From positions 1 to 42,706 of IMG/VR virus record IMGVR_UViG_3300044742_000054: a DNA stretch of 42,706 nucleotides; one strand, 5' to 3'. Origin of the DNA: a virus. Positions 22,130-31,179 of the stretch are shown in pieces. The position numbers and the translations under genes were made by a program. The notes beneath the pieces are model-generated. The model was not told the DNA's origin. It saw nothing but the letters and a program-made list of their open reading frames with translations, and did no database searches. Every line of letters starts with the position of its first letter. Positions within the stretch are counted from its first letter, which is position 1.

Positions 22130-22218
22130 TTTGCCACCCAGACGAGATAGCCGACCCATAGCGGCCAGCCTACGACGTAGGCAAGTGTCGCAGCGATGAG
22201 CCAAGGATCGCGTTTCAT
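22126..22218 (-). CDS. 30-residue membrane microprotein
   Basis: A tiny gene held between two ATGA overlaps: it starts inside the fibre gene stop (22215-22218) and ends at the next start (22126-22129). The product is one hydrophobic, Trp/Tyr/Gly-rich helix (about 5-28) after MKRD. The double coupling is the main argument that it is translated. Function unknown. Confidence 0.55.
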   Translation of the reverse strand: MKRDPWLIAATLAYVVGWPLWVGYLVWVAK

Positions 22219-24314
22219 GCGGTCAGTCCTTGCAGTTGCACGTCGGTGAGCCGGGTGGCGTAGAACTTCACGTTGCGTAGGTTCCCGTACACCGGCAGCG
22301 CGGTGTTGCCGACCTCCATGCTGCCCGAGGGGGAGAAGCCCGCAGCCGCGCCCGTGCCCACCGTGCCGCCGTTGAGGCAGGCGCTGCCGGTGGCCCCGCT
22401 CAACGCGACCACGCCTTTGTTCAGCACGTTGCCGTACTGCACCGCGTTGGCGACGGACACCACGCCGCCGGGGCTGTCCATGTTGAACAGCGGCGTGACG
22501 CGCTGCGCCGTGCGGTTCTGGATCGTGTAGTGCAGCATCCGGCGTTGCGGAGTGATCGCCGCCCGCATGAAGAACTCAGAGTACAGCGTACCCGCGACCG
22601 AGAAGTCGAGGTTGGTGGCGATGGGGTAGGTCAGGTTGTCCACGTTCCGCGCCACCGCCGCCGTAGTGGTGGGGATGTACGAGGTGGCCTGCTCGAAAGC
22701 CTCGACCTGCGCTCCCCACAGGAACATCGTCTGGCCGGTGCCGACGTAGGTGGGTAACGCGGCGGCTACGTTAGTTAGTGAAGATAGGATTTGTACATTC
22801 CCGCCGCCAACTGCCTCTGCGGTGTAGGTGATCGAACAGCGATACCAGCCATTGGGCAGGGCGGTGATGGTGGCGACGACGCTGGCTTCCTTGTTGCCGA
22901 CAACGCCGTTGACCAGATCGAAGTTGGCCCAACGCGATGTGGTATTCGCCGCCGCCAATACCTGCATCCATTGCAACGTCCCAGCCTTGGCGTACACGCT
23001 GAAGGTATAGCCCGTGAGCGCGATGTGAGTGATAGATTGAAATATGCGGTGCATGCCGCTTGTCGCATCGTCGGTGAATACATCGGCGGTCAGCGTACCG
23101 TCCGGTGCCGCCTGCGTATTCGGGGTCGCCGTGGCGTTGGTCTTAGACCATGTCGCGCTATCGAACTCCTGCGAACGCAGGCACAGGTTGGTCGCCAAGT
23201 TCTCCGCGACGTAGCCCAGCATGGTCGCCGGGTCGATCGCGGTGCCCGCTGCCTCGGTGACCACATTGGCGGCGACGCTGTTGCCATTCGTGGTGCCGAA
23301 ATACTTGACCCCGTCCACCGCGTTGCCGTGGAAGGGAGCGGCCAGCACGCCACGGGAGACGTACTCGGCGGGAGCTTGATTTACTTGACCGGTCACGTCC
23401 TCCATTTGGGCATAGGCAAAGTCAACCTGATCCCCTAAAGTGCTCAATTGAATTTTTAGAGCCGCTGATGCTACAGCAACGGGGGCCGTAGCAAACCGCC
23501 TCCACGTTCCGTCAAGTTGAGCAGTTATGTCGATATTTGCATTGTTGGTGTTAGTGAGCGCTACTGTCCCTGTTCCAGTACGACGCCGAATCCATACGCT
23601 ATTGACCCCAATCTTGCCGTTCAACAGCCCGTTTTGCGTGTAGGTGAACCCACCTGCAACAGTCGCAGTCACAGTGTTCGCATCGGCCAATCCAGTGGGG
23701 CCAGTAGCCCCAAAGGTCACGGTCGATGACGTCTTGATCCACGCCGCACCCGAAGCATCTTGACTACTAGTGACGTAATTCTGCACCCGTCGCGCACCTT
23801 GGAACCGCGCCTCGCTTGCTATGGCGTTGCGGAGGATGCCCTCGTTGTCGGTGACGTACGCCGTCGTCGCCCGCGTGAAAGTGAAGGTGGGGTTCCCTGC
23901 GAGGGTGGGGATGAGCGAGGTGGTGAGCGGGGCGAAGAAGATCGGCACCGGAGCCACGCCGCTGCCGACACCGGCCACACCACCATCCGCTGCGATAGGC
24001 CATCCACCCACCGCGTACAGCGGTGGGTTGCTGCTGAAGAACACCCGGCCATCGGCGCTGACCACGATCCCGCCGATGTAGAACAGCGGTGACGGCAAGG
24101 CGGTGGTGACATACATGGAGCCGAGATGCGTGAAGCGGATGCCGCCCACCCAAGGATCGTTCGCGGCGGGTACCGCGTCGATCACCGCAAGCTCGCCCGT
24201 CACCGGGTCGTAGGTCATGCCGCCAAGACTAGGCCATGCCGCCGTGGGTATCGTGGCGGTGACCTTGAGCTTGCCGGTGGCGTCGTCGATCGGGGCGCGG
24301 TTAACGAGCGGCAT
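22215..24314 (-). CDS. Large tail fibre / lectin-like appendage protein
   Basis: A 699-residue, Thr/Ala/Asn/Gly-rich beta protein with two similar long jelly-roll-like regions (about 140-320 and 380-560), both ending in patterns such as VDFAYAQMEDVTGQ and MFLWGAQVEAFEQATSYIPT. These are typical of carbohydrate-binding-like domains in phage appendages. The C-terminus (SGSMEVGNTALPVYGNLRNV and YATRLTDVQLQGLTA) matches the end of a concanavalin-like LamG fold. A receptor-binding role is therefore likely. A stretch near 23430-23760 is clearly lower in GC and in codon bias than the rest, which suggests recent exchange of that domain. Confidence 0.75.
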   Translation of the reverse strand: MPLVNRAPIDDATGKLKVTATIPTAAWPSLGGMTYDPVTGELAVIDAVPAANDPWVGGIRFTHLGSMYVTTALPSPLFYIGGIVVSADGRVFFSSNPPLYAVGGWPIAADGGVAGVGSGVAPVPIFFAPLTTSLIPTLAGNPTFTFTRATTAYVTDNEGILRNAIASEARFQGARRVQNYVTSSQDASGAAWIKTSSTVTFGATGPTGLADANTVTATVAGGFTYTQNGLLNGKIGVNSVWIRRRTGTGTVALTNTNNANIDITAQLDGTWRRFATAPVAVASAALKIQLSTLGDQVDFAYAQMEDVTGQVNQAPAEYVSRGVLAAPFHGNAVDGVKYFGTTNGNSVAANVVTEAAGTAIDPATMLGYVAENLATNLCLRSQEFDSATWSKTNATATPNTQAAPDGTLTADVFTDDATSGMHRIFQSITHIALTGYTFSVYAKAGTLQWMQVLAAANTTSRWANFDLVNGVVGNKEASVVATITALPNGWYRCSITYTAEAVGGGNVQILSSLTNVAAALPTYVGTGQTMFLWGAQVEAFEQATSYIPTTTAAVARNVDNLTYPIATNLDFSVAGTLYSEFFMRAAITPQRRMLHYTIQNRTAQRVTPLFNMDSPGGVVSVANAVQYGNVLNKGVVALSGATGSACLNGGTVGTGAAAGFSPSGSMEVGNTALPVYGNLRNVKFYATRLTDVQLQGLTA

Positions 24315-24317
24315 GTC

Positions 24318-24878
24318 TTAAGCCTCGCTGAAGAGCAGACCGCCGCCTGCGGGCACGTCTGGGTTCTGGTAGCACACGCTCATCCGCACATTGCGGATCA
24401 CGATCGACCCCGGATTGCTGCCCTGCGACTTGAAGCCGACGCCGAAATTGCCCGCCTTCAACTGCGCCCCCGAGATGGTGGCCCCGTTGATGAATGGCGC
24501 GGCGAAGGTCTGGGTCACCGGGGTGAAACTGGTGGGCGTGCTGGCCGGGGCCGGGCCTGAGTCACGGGTCGTGGTGCCGTCGTACAAGTCCCACTCGTAG
24601 TTGGGTTGGAACGATCCGGTGCGGGTGCCCCGCACGTCCCACGTTACGATGAACTTGGTGATGATGGCGTCGTCGGCAATCGGCGCATACGCGGCGACGT
24701 TGCCGTTGGAGCAGCGCAGCGTGACCGAGTTATCGGCGGGGGTGGGGATGGTGGCCGTCGAGCCGGTGGTGCCGCTCAAGGCCTGCGCCGGGTTCGCCCA
24801 CGATTGCGTGCCGCTGCCCTGATTCACCGCCGTGGCCGGGGCGGCGCTGGTGGTACAGACCTCGGGCAGGTAAGGCAT
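24318..24878 (-). CDS. Tail appendage protein
   Basis: A 186-residue beta-rich protein, three bases from the large fibre gene. The sequence is Thr/Ser/Pro/Gly-rich with strands such as SVTLRCSNGNV, FIVTWDVRGTRTGSFQPNYEWDLYDG and GNFGVGFKSQGSNPGSIVIRNVRMSVCY, compatible with a jelly-roll or concanavalin-like domain. It has only a few cysteines and no signal peptide. It lies between the two fibre genes and is probably part of the same receptor-binding complex; no exact family match. Confidence 0.6.
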   Translation of the reverse strand: MPYLPEVCTTSAAPATAVNQGSGTQSWANPAQALSGTTGSTATIPTPADNSVTLRCSNGNVAAYAPIADDAIITKFIVTWDVRGTRTGSFQPNYEWDLYDGTTTRDSGPAPASTPTSFTPVTQTFAAPFINGATISGAQLKAGNFGVGFKSQGSNPGSIVIRNVRMSVCYQNPDVPAGGGLLFSEA

Positions 24879-24881
24879 GGA

Positions 24882-26510
24882 TCAATACACCGAGGACGAG
24901 GCGAGGAAATCCGTGCCGTCCCACTCCAGCACCACGATCGCCTTGTCCAGCGACCCGGCGGCGAGACTCGGCGCGACACCGGGGGCGGGCCACTTGACCG
25001 TCGCGGGCCACGTCACGGTGTTGGTGGTGCCGATCAGGACGAGGCGCAACATGCTGCCGACCGGGACGTTGTTGATGGCGGTGATGGTGACCGGCGCGGC
25101 GAGGGTGATGATTTGCGACTGCCCGTTGGTGAAGTCGATCTCCGTCCCGGCCAGCGTGACGATGAACTCGTCTTGGATGTAGCCCTTGGCGTTGACGAAG
25201 CCGGTCGCGACGAAGTCCCCGGCATTGACCGTAGGGGCCGAAATCGGGCCTGTGAACGCGTCCCCGGCCTTGTTGGCTGGGGTATAGCCAAGTGCCCCCG
25301 TAACGTCCGTGTCGAGCAGCACAACGGCCCCGCTGCGGCCATTGACCGAGGCCACCGAGGTCGGCAGCAGGCCGATCTGGTCATCGACGTACTGCTTGTT
25401 GGCGAGCGCAGGCCCGGTGGCCGGGGCGGCGGGCTGGAGCAGCGGCCCGGTGAGGGTGTCTCCCGCCTTGTTGACCTTGCCCGCGATGATCGGATCGGCG
25501 TTGTTGAACCACGACTGCGCGGTGGCACCGGGGATGGTCGGCGTCGGCACCACGCTGACGTTCGCCGCCAGCACCGGGACGATCGCCGCCGGGGAGTAAT
25601 ACCAGCCGATCGGCTGCGCCGCCGTGTTGACCGTGTTGTAGACGATCTGGTCACCGACGACGCACGCCGTCACCTGCGCGACGTAGGTGTTGGTGCCGAC
25701 GTTGAAGCGGAATAACGTAAGGTTGCCCGCGCCGACGATCAGGTAGAACTGGCCGTCGAGCGCAGCGGCGGGGTTGGTCCCCGGTCCCGCGTTCCACATG
25801 CCGATGTAGTCCAGCGCCGTGAACGGCATCTGCGCGATCGGCACCTTGGCGCTGCCGTCCAGCTTGACGAGGCCGAGCGGGATGTTCTTGTGGATGTTGA
25901 GGGTTGCCAGCGCCAGCGCGGGGTTGTTGGTGACGCTGATCACGTCCACGTCGTCCGAGGACACCGAGTTGATGGTGCTGGTGGCCCCCGCGCTGTTGAC
26001 CAGACGCCACGCCCCGCTCTGGAACATCACCTCGACGATGGCGCTGGTGCGGATGACGCCCGCCGGGGCCGGGGAGCCGTTGACGAGGATCGGCAGCGGT
26101 GAGTTGCCGTTCACCGCGAGCGTCATCGCCCCGGTGTTGTCCTTGTCGGCGGTGAATACATAGAAGGTGCCGTAGACCGGCGGCGCGGTGAGCGCCGTGG
26201 AGCCGGTATAGAAGTTCCCGGTCGCATCCGACGCCGCGCCGTTGATCAGCAGCAGGGCGCTGTCCCGCACCTGATCAGCCCTCGGCGCGTCAGCGGCCTG
26301 TATCGCCGCTGCGAGCGCGGTGATGCGGAAGCCGCCCATCGCGAGGGGTGCGGCCATGCCGCCCTTGCCCGAGCGTGAGAGTGAATCAGTCAGCGCCGCC
26401 GCGACATCGTCCAGCGTGGGGTTGGCCCACTCGGTTTCGATGATCGTGTTGGGCTGTACCGGGTTCTTCGGCCCGTAGAGGAAGTATTGACCGCTCGCGT
26501 CGCGTGACAT
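24882..26510 (-). CDS. Tail fibre protein
   Basis: A 542-residue protein. The open frame extends to 26666, inside the neighbouring gene, so the ATG at 26510 is chosen (product MSRDASGQYFLYG), 14 bases after the upstream stop. The N-terminal region (residues 1-150) resembles phage fibre attachment domains: NPVQPNTIIETEWANPTLDD, LSRSGKGGMAAPLAMGGF. Later residues have repeats typical of collar and fibre shafts, such as KVNKAGDTLTGPLLQP, VNGRSGAVVLLDTDVTGALG and NKAGDAFTGPISAPTVNAG. The C-terminal beta domain probably trimerises. It likely links the receptor-binding proteins to the tail. Confidence 0.8.
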   Translation of the reverse strand: MSRDASGQYFLYGPKNPVQPNTIIETEWANPTLDDVAAALTDSLSRSGKGGMAAPLAMGGFRITALAAAIQAADAPRADQVRDSALLLINGAASDATGNFYTGSTALTAPPVYGTFYVFTADKDNTGAMTLAVNGNSPLPILVNGSPAPAGVIRTSAIVEVMFQSGAWRLVNSAGATSTINSVSSDDVDVISVTNNPALALATLNIHKNIPLGLVKLDGSAKVPIAQMPFTALDYIGMWNAGPGTNPAAALDGQFYLIVGAGNLTLFRFNVGTNTYVAQVTACVVGDQIVYNTVNTAAQPIGWYYSPAAIVPVLAANVSVVPTPTIPGATAQSWFNNADPIIAGKVNKAGDTLTGPLLQPAAPATGPALANKQYVDDQIGLLPTSVASVNGRSGAVVLLDTDVTGALGYTPANKAGDAFTGPISAPTVNAGDFVATGFVNAKGYIQDEFIVTLAGTEIDFTNGQSQIITLAAPVTITAINNVPVGSMLRLVLIGTTNTVTWPATVKWPAPGVAPSLAAGSLDKAIVVLEWDGTDFLASSSVY

Positions 26511-26524
26511 GGATGTATCCCTAG

Positions 26525-28267
26525 CTACTCGTTGAACGGGTTGTTCACGATCGCGCCCGCCATCACCATGCGTCGGAACGCATCCAGCTTCGCCTGCGAG
26601 GGTGCCTTGCGCGACAGCCCCGCCGCCAACGCCGCCCCGAGAGTCGCGGGAGGAAGCGCACCCCATCCGCCATTCGTCAACGCGCCCCCGCCCGCAATGG
26701 CCCCACCCGTGCCCAGCAGGATCGCCGTCGCCAGCGCGCGGTTGCTGCCGGGGGGCGGCGTCGGCATATTGCCTCGCGCAGCAGCGACCAGCTTATCCAT
26801 CTCGGTGCCGGGGCGGAAGCTGTCTTCCAGATTCATCGCCAGCCGTTCCGGTGTCAGCTTCCCGCGCTTCAGAAACTCACCCCCACCGCCCGCTGCGCGC
26901 GTCACTTCTTCCATCTGCCCCCATTGCTTCAGCCAATCATCGAAACGATCGGAGCCATGCACGTCGCGCAGCTTGTCTTCCAGCGACCGCTTGTAATCCC
27001 GGTACGCAGCGCGCAACACCGGGTCTTTCTCGTTGTACGCCAACTCGCTCGCGGCATTGCGGAGGTTCATCACCTCGTCGGCGGTGCGAATCTGCGGCAC
27101 CGTGCGCGTTGGGCCGGGCATACCGACGCCGGGCGGGGGAGGAGCCGGAACACCAGCGGGAAGATTCGGGCGCATCGGCACGGTGCGATCAGCCAGCGTC
27201 TTCTCGGCAGCGCGCAGCGGACGCGTGCCGCCTGCTTGGGACGTGGCCTGCGCGTAAGTACTCACGTTATCCGCCGCCTGCTTCGCGGCGGCGCTCACCG
27301 GAGACATCACGATCGGGTCTTGTGTACGGAAAGCGTTCCCCTCCGCATCCAATCGATTGAACATCTCCTCGCGCGCGGAGGGAGACAGTTCACTCACCGC
27401 CTTGCCGGTGCCCGCCGTCTTCTTGCTCGTCAGCCAGCCGAGATTCACGTCCCGCGCCTTCTTCACCGCAGACCCGAGCCACGGAATCTGCTCCAAGGCG
27501 TTAGTCATGTGCTGGATCATGGTGTCGTCGGTCTGCGTCGCGGGAATTTGATTCGGCAACCCCTCCGCGTTGAGCCGATCGGCGTTTTGAATTGCGGTGG
27601 GGCCGCGCCCGGCATTGCGGAAAGGCGCGTACAGTCTTCCAGCCAGATGCCCCAGCGGCGAGGTCGCTGCGCCCCACAGCGCGCCCGTCTCTGCCTTATC
27701 GCCAAGATCGTACTCGCCGCTGGTCGGCTCAAACGGAGCCTGCGCCGCGCCGCCTGCCGCGCCACCCGCGACGCTACTCATCCATTTCGGGATCATCCCT
27801 GCGTATTTCGCCGCCTGCGGCAGCATGGCTGCACCGCGCCCCGCCAGCGCGGGGATACCGAGCGCGCCGCCCGCCATCCACGGCGCAACGTCGGTGACCG
27901 CCTTCCCCACGTCGGAGGTGAATGACGGCGGGTTCCCCGCTTCCTCCTGTTCCACCTTCAACTGCGCGAGACGCGCCGCCTCTGGGTCGCCAAGCCCAAG
28001 CGACGCCGCCCCTTGGCGGATACCGCGCCCGGTAGCAGCGAGCGAGCGCTGCGCGCCGCTCCGCAACTCGCTGGGGATCGACAGCACATCGCTGACGTTG
28101 CTCTTGAACCGCTCTCCGAACCCCGGCTCTGGTGCAGGAGCCGCTGCTGCGTCACGCTGCTCGCGTTTCCTCGCGACGACAGCCTTCATCTCGTCCGAAT
28201 TCGGATCAACGCTGTCGTCAACGTCATCGATGATGATGCCGTCCTTGGTGCGGATGGTGTACGCCAT
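26525..28267 (-). CDS. Putative internal virion / ejection protein 1
   Basis: A 580-residue protein, mainly helical, with Gly/Ala-rich amphipathic stretches (GAASLGLG, APWMAGGALGIPALAGRGAAML, SSVAGGAAGGAAQAPF) and a C-terminal hydrophobic pair of segments (LATAILLGTGGAIAGGGALT, PPATLGAALAAGL). Such proteins are carried inside podovirus heads and ejected to form a channel across the host envelope, as with P22 gp16/gp20 and T7 gp15/gp16. The call is based on composition, size and place between head-tail and fibre genes; sequence similarity was not testable here. Confidence 0.65.
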   Translation of the reverse strand: MAYTIRTKDGIIIDDVDDSVDPNSDEMKAVVARKREQRDAAAAPAPEPGFGERFKSNVSDVLSIPSELRSGAQRSLAATGRGIRQGAASLGLGDPEAARLAQLKVEQEEAGNPPSFTSDVGKAVTDVAPWMAGGALGIPALAGRGAAMLPQAAKYAGMIPKWMSSVAGGAAGGAAQAPFEPTSGEYDLGDKAETGALWGAATSPLGHLAGRLYAPFRNAGRGPTAIQNADRLNAEGLPNQIPATQTDDTMIQHMTNALEQIPWLGSAVKKARDVNLGWLTSKKTAGTGKAVSELSPSAREEMFNRLDAEGNAFRTQDPIVMSPVSAAAKQAADNVSTYAQATSQAGGTRPLRAAEKTLADRTVPMRPNLPAGVPAPPPPGVGMPGPTRTVPQIRTADEVMNLRNAASELAYNEKDPVLRAAYRDYKRSLEDKLRDVHGSDRFDDWLKQWGQMEEVTRAAGGGGEFLKRGKLTPERLAMNLEDSFRPGTEMDKLVAAARGNMPTPPPGSNRALATAILLGTGGAIAGGGALTNGGWGALPPATLGAALAAGLSRKAPSQAKLDAFRRMVMAGAIVNNPFNE

Positions 28268-28269
28268 GA

Positions 28270-29733
28270 TCAGTAAGTCACATCGACCGTTTTGTTCCCC
28301 GACCGCAGCTTGGCGGCTTCACGGACCTTCGCCCCGTACTTCTCCTCCATCTGTCGGTGGAACTCCACCTGCTGATTCAGCTTACGCGTAACGGTCTTCG
28401 CATCCATGCCGGGCAGCACCGCGAAGCGCGCCGCCGACGCCTTCTCGTTCGCGGTGTACGCGGAGCCATACAGCTTATGCATCAACTCCGCAAAGTTGCG
28501 CCCGACCTCGCCACGAATGTTGCTTTGCGCGTCGGTGAGTTTCTGGAATGCCTCTTCGCTGATGAAGCCTTCCGTCTTGCCGGAAAGCACGCTGCTGATG
28601 TTCGCCTTAGTGCTGAACGCCTTGGCGTTCGTCGGATCAGCCGCGCGCTTCGCCAAGTCCTCGGTGTACTTCAACTGCGCAGCGGAATCCATCGCCTTCT
28701 CGACCGCCTTCGCCTCGCCCTTACCGACGATTTCCCCCTTGTAGGGGACCGGCGAACCATCGACCATCTCGACCAGCGTAGTGCCTTTCCGTAGCAGCAA
28801 GTTGCCGCTTGGTGATGTACCGGCATCGACCCACGTTCCTTTTTCTGCGGCCCCCGCGATCCCCGCCGCAAATGTCGCGCGATCGATGGCCCGCTGCGTA
28901 TTCTCATTGATACGGTCGGCGGAACGCGCATCCTGATCGGCGCGACGATCGGCGGCGCGTTCCGCCGCCAAGCGCGCCGTTTCGATGCGTTGATATTCCT
29001 TCTCCTGCTCGCGAGCCACGCGATCGCGCGCTTTCTCCGCAGCCTTCTCCTCACGCGTGAGTTGCGCCTTCTCAGCTTCGATCGGCGCATCGATCGATCT
29101 ATCCATCGCGTGCTTCGCCACCGCCGCCGTCCACGGCGAGAAACCCGCGCCCTGCGCGGCCCACGCTGCGGTGTCGCGCAGCGGCGCGGGGAGGAATGGC
29201 GTAGCGGCCCTGTTCGCCACGAAGTTGTCGCCCGTGATGCCGCGCGGCAACATGTTCAACGCATTACCCGACCCAACCCACCCCGCAGGTGAGTCCGGCG
29301 TCATGTTGTTGGCGGGCGGCATCTCCACCGCGTCGGCCTCTGCCGCAGGCGGCGGGGGCGGTGCCTGATCGACTCCCGGCGCTCCCGGCGGCAGCGCGAG
29401 CGGGCCGGTGCCGACGACTTCCTCCTGCGCGGGGATATCCGGCGGGCGTTCAGTCAGCCATCGCTGCGCGGCCTCGGAGCGGCGCTGCGCGAGTTCCTTG
29501 TCCTGCTCATCCAGCGACTTGTTGTGGATGCCTCGGGTGACGCCGAGCGCGAGATTCGCCAAGCCCCCGGCCAAGCCGGTCATGCCTTTGGTCTGGCTCT
29601 GTGACAGCATCGACTCCAGCAGCAGGCGGCGACGCTTGATCGCCTCGCGCTCCTCGTCGAAGTCCTCGGCTCCGATCGGGCCGTTGGTGTCCGAGCCGAA
29701 ACCGTAGCTGCTGCGTGTCACCGCGCGTGGCAT
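28270..29733 (-). CDS. Putative internal virion / ejection protein 2
   Basis: A 487-residue protein. Residues 25-60 are a charged helix (EEREAIKRRRLLLESMLSQS), followed by a Gly/Leu segment (GLAGGLANLALGVTRG). A Pro-rich linker (about 95-140) precedes a long coiled coil at about 205-290 (EEKAAEKARDRVAREQEKEYQRIETARLAAERAADRRADQ), then a helical C-terminal domain. This is a common composition for podovirus ejection proteins. It starts 7 bases after the upstream stop. Exact homologue unknown. Confidence 0.65.
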   Translation of the reverse strand: MPRAVTRSSYGFGSDTNGPIGAEDFDEEREAIKRRRLLLESMLSQSQTKGMTGLAGGLANLALGVTRGIHNKSLDEQDKELAQRRSEAAQRWLTERPPDIPAQEEVVGTGPLALPPGAPGVDQAPPPPPAAEADAVEMPPANNMTPDSPAGWVGSGNALNMLPRGITGDNFVANRAATPFLPAPLRDTAAWAAQGAGFSPWTAAVAKHAMDRSIDAPIEAEKAQLTREEKAAEKARDRVAREQEKEYQRIETARLAAERAADRRADQDARSADRINENTQRAIDRATFAAGIAGAAEKGTWVDAGTSPSGNLLLRKGTTLVEMVDGSPVPYKGEIVGKGEAKAVEKAMDSAAQLKYTEDLAKRAADPTNAKAFSTKANISSVLSGKTEGFISEEAFQKLTDAQSNIRGEVGRNFAELMHKLYGSAYTANEKASAARFAVLPGMDAKTVTRKLNQQVEFHRQMEEKYGAKVREAAKLRSGNKTVDVTY

Positions 29734-29739
29734 GGATGT

Positions 29740-30906
29740 CTACCCGAGGTAATGATTCGACGACTTGTTCAAGCCGCCCGACGCCGCGCTGCCGAGCATC
29801 GACCCCAGCGCGGGATTACCGAAGAACGACCCGGCGATGCCGCCCGCGATCGGCAGCAGCGAACCGAGCAGGCCCGGCTTCTTCGCTTTCTTCGCTGCCG
29901 CCGCGTTGTCGAACTGCTGCTGCGTCGCGCCGTACACGTCCTCCGGTGCCCACGTCTTCACGTTGCCTTGGTCGATGCCGAACTGCGGCAGGAACTGCTG
30001 TGCCGGATTCCCGAACCCCGTCGCTTCCTGATACATCTGCTGGCGCAGGCGCAGTTCGTTGTCGGCGGCGTTGTTCGACATGGACGCACCCGCCGCGATA
30101 CCCGCCGCGCCGAGTTGACCTTGCAAGCCGGTGTCGTAGCCGTATTTCTTCAACCATTGATCCGCGCCCTGACCTTGCGCCGCGTTGTGGAACGCGCCGA
30201 GATTGCCCGCCTCGGTGACGCCTTGATTGCGGAGTTGCAGCGCCATCTCCTGCGCGCGTTGCGCTTCCAGCCCGCCCCCTGCGATCGCATCCTGCCGCGC
30301 TCCGGTGTAGGCCGACTCCTTGGCCCGTTGCAGGTTGGCGTAGGCGCGATCGTAGGCTTCCGTGCCGGGCACCAGTCCCTTGTTGGAGAGTTGCGCTTCG
30401 GTCGATCGCTGCGACTCCTGCCATTGTGGGTCGAGATAGCCCTTGCTGCGACCGTACAGCGCGTCCTGCGCCTGCTGCCGCGCCGCGCCGATGTCTTCGC
30501 CCGGCATCGCGGTGAGCTTGGAGTAGTCGAGATCGGTCTGGATACCTTTGCCGATCGGACTGTTCTTGTTGGCGGCTCCAGCGCCCGTGTTGATGACGAT
30601 CCCCGCCCCGCCACCACCTGCGCCGCCACCTTGCGCCGCGCCGGGGCCGTAATACTTGTTGGCGAAGGCGTTAGTCGCTCCGGTGCCGGTGTCCATCAGC
30701 GCGTTGTAGTACGCCTGCGGACGCGCGCCCATCGTCGTCGTGTTGGTCGCGGCTCCGGTAGCCGGATCGACGCCCCAGACGTTGGAGCCGCCTGCCGCGT
30801 CGAATTGCGAATAGCGGTTTGCCCCCGCTACGTCGAACGCGGTCTGCTTGTTGATCTCGCCCTGCGCCTTGGTGGCGGCGAGAAGGTCGGGCTGTTTCAA
30901 CGCCAT
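29740..30906 (-). CDS. Putative internal virion / ejection protein 3
   Basis: A 388-residue protein rich in Ala, Gly, Gln and Asn. Helical repeats in the middle contain many QAQDALYGR- and LQRAKESAYTGARQDAI-like segments. The C-terminus has a small hydrophobic Gly-rich tail (LLGSLLPIAGGIAGSFFGNPALGSMLGSAASGGL) like those of ejected podovirus proteins. A strong ribosome site (AGGAGAACAAC) directly precedes the ATG at 30906, one of the best in the late block, consistent with a high-copy virion protein. Confidence 0.65.
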   Translation of the reverse strand: MALKQPDLLAATKAQGEINKQTAFDVAGANRYSQFDAAGGSNVWGVDPATGAATNTTTMGARPQAYYNALMDTGTGATNAFANKYYGPGAAQGGGAGGGGAGIVINTGAGAANKNSPIGKGIQTDLDYSKLTAMPGEDIGAARQQAQDALYGRSKGYLDPQWQESQRSTEAQLSNKGLVPGTEAYDRAYANLQRAKESAYTGARQDAIAGGGLEAQRAQEMALQLRNQGVTEAGNLGAFHNAAQGQGADQWLKKYGYDTGLQGQLGAAGIAAGASMSNNAADNELRLRQQMYQEATGFGNPAQQFLPQFGIDQGNVKTWAPEDVYGATQQQFDNAAAAKKAKKPGLLGSLLPIAGGIAGSFFGNPALGSMLGSAASGGLNKSSNHYLG

Positions 30907-30915
30907 GTTGTTCTC

Positions 30916-31170
30916 CTACGCTCCGTAGCCGCGCATTGGGGCGCGTGGCGTCGGGACTGCGGGCTGTGCAACGGGCGCGGCCTGCGGCATCGGCGTACCC
31001 CACGGCATCGCCATCGGCGCTGGCGCAGACGGCATACTCATCAACGCCTGCGGCAGCATCTGCTGGCGCGTCGGCTGCGTCGCGCCGCCCATCATGGGTT
31101 CCGGTTGCTGCTGCGCGCGACCGCGCCTCGCCATGCTGTATCTCGGAATCATCCCACCCATCATCGGCAT
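30916..31170 (-). CDS. Small Met/Pro-rich protein
   Basis: An 84-residue protein rich in Met, Pro, Ala and Gln, probably disordered, with one arginine cluster (MARRGRAQQQ). ATG codons at 31176 and 31170 are both possible, but AGGAG directly abuts the first, leaving the second with a proper 6-base spacing, so 31170 is chosen. Its fixed position between the tail stabilisation protein and the ejection proteins suggests a minor virion protein. No family recognised. Confidence 0.6.
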   Translation of the reverse strand: MPMMGGMIPRYSMARRGRAQQQPEPMMGGATQPTRQQMLPQALMSMPSAPAPMAMPWGTPMPQAAPVAQPAVPTPRAPMRGYGA

Positions 31171-31179
31171 CGCCATCTC

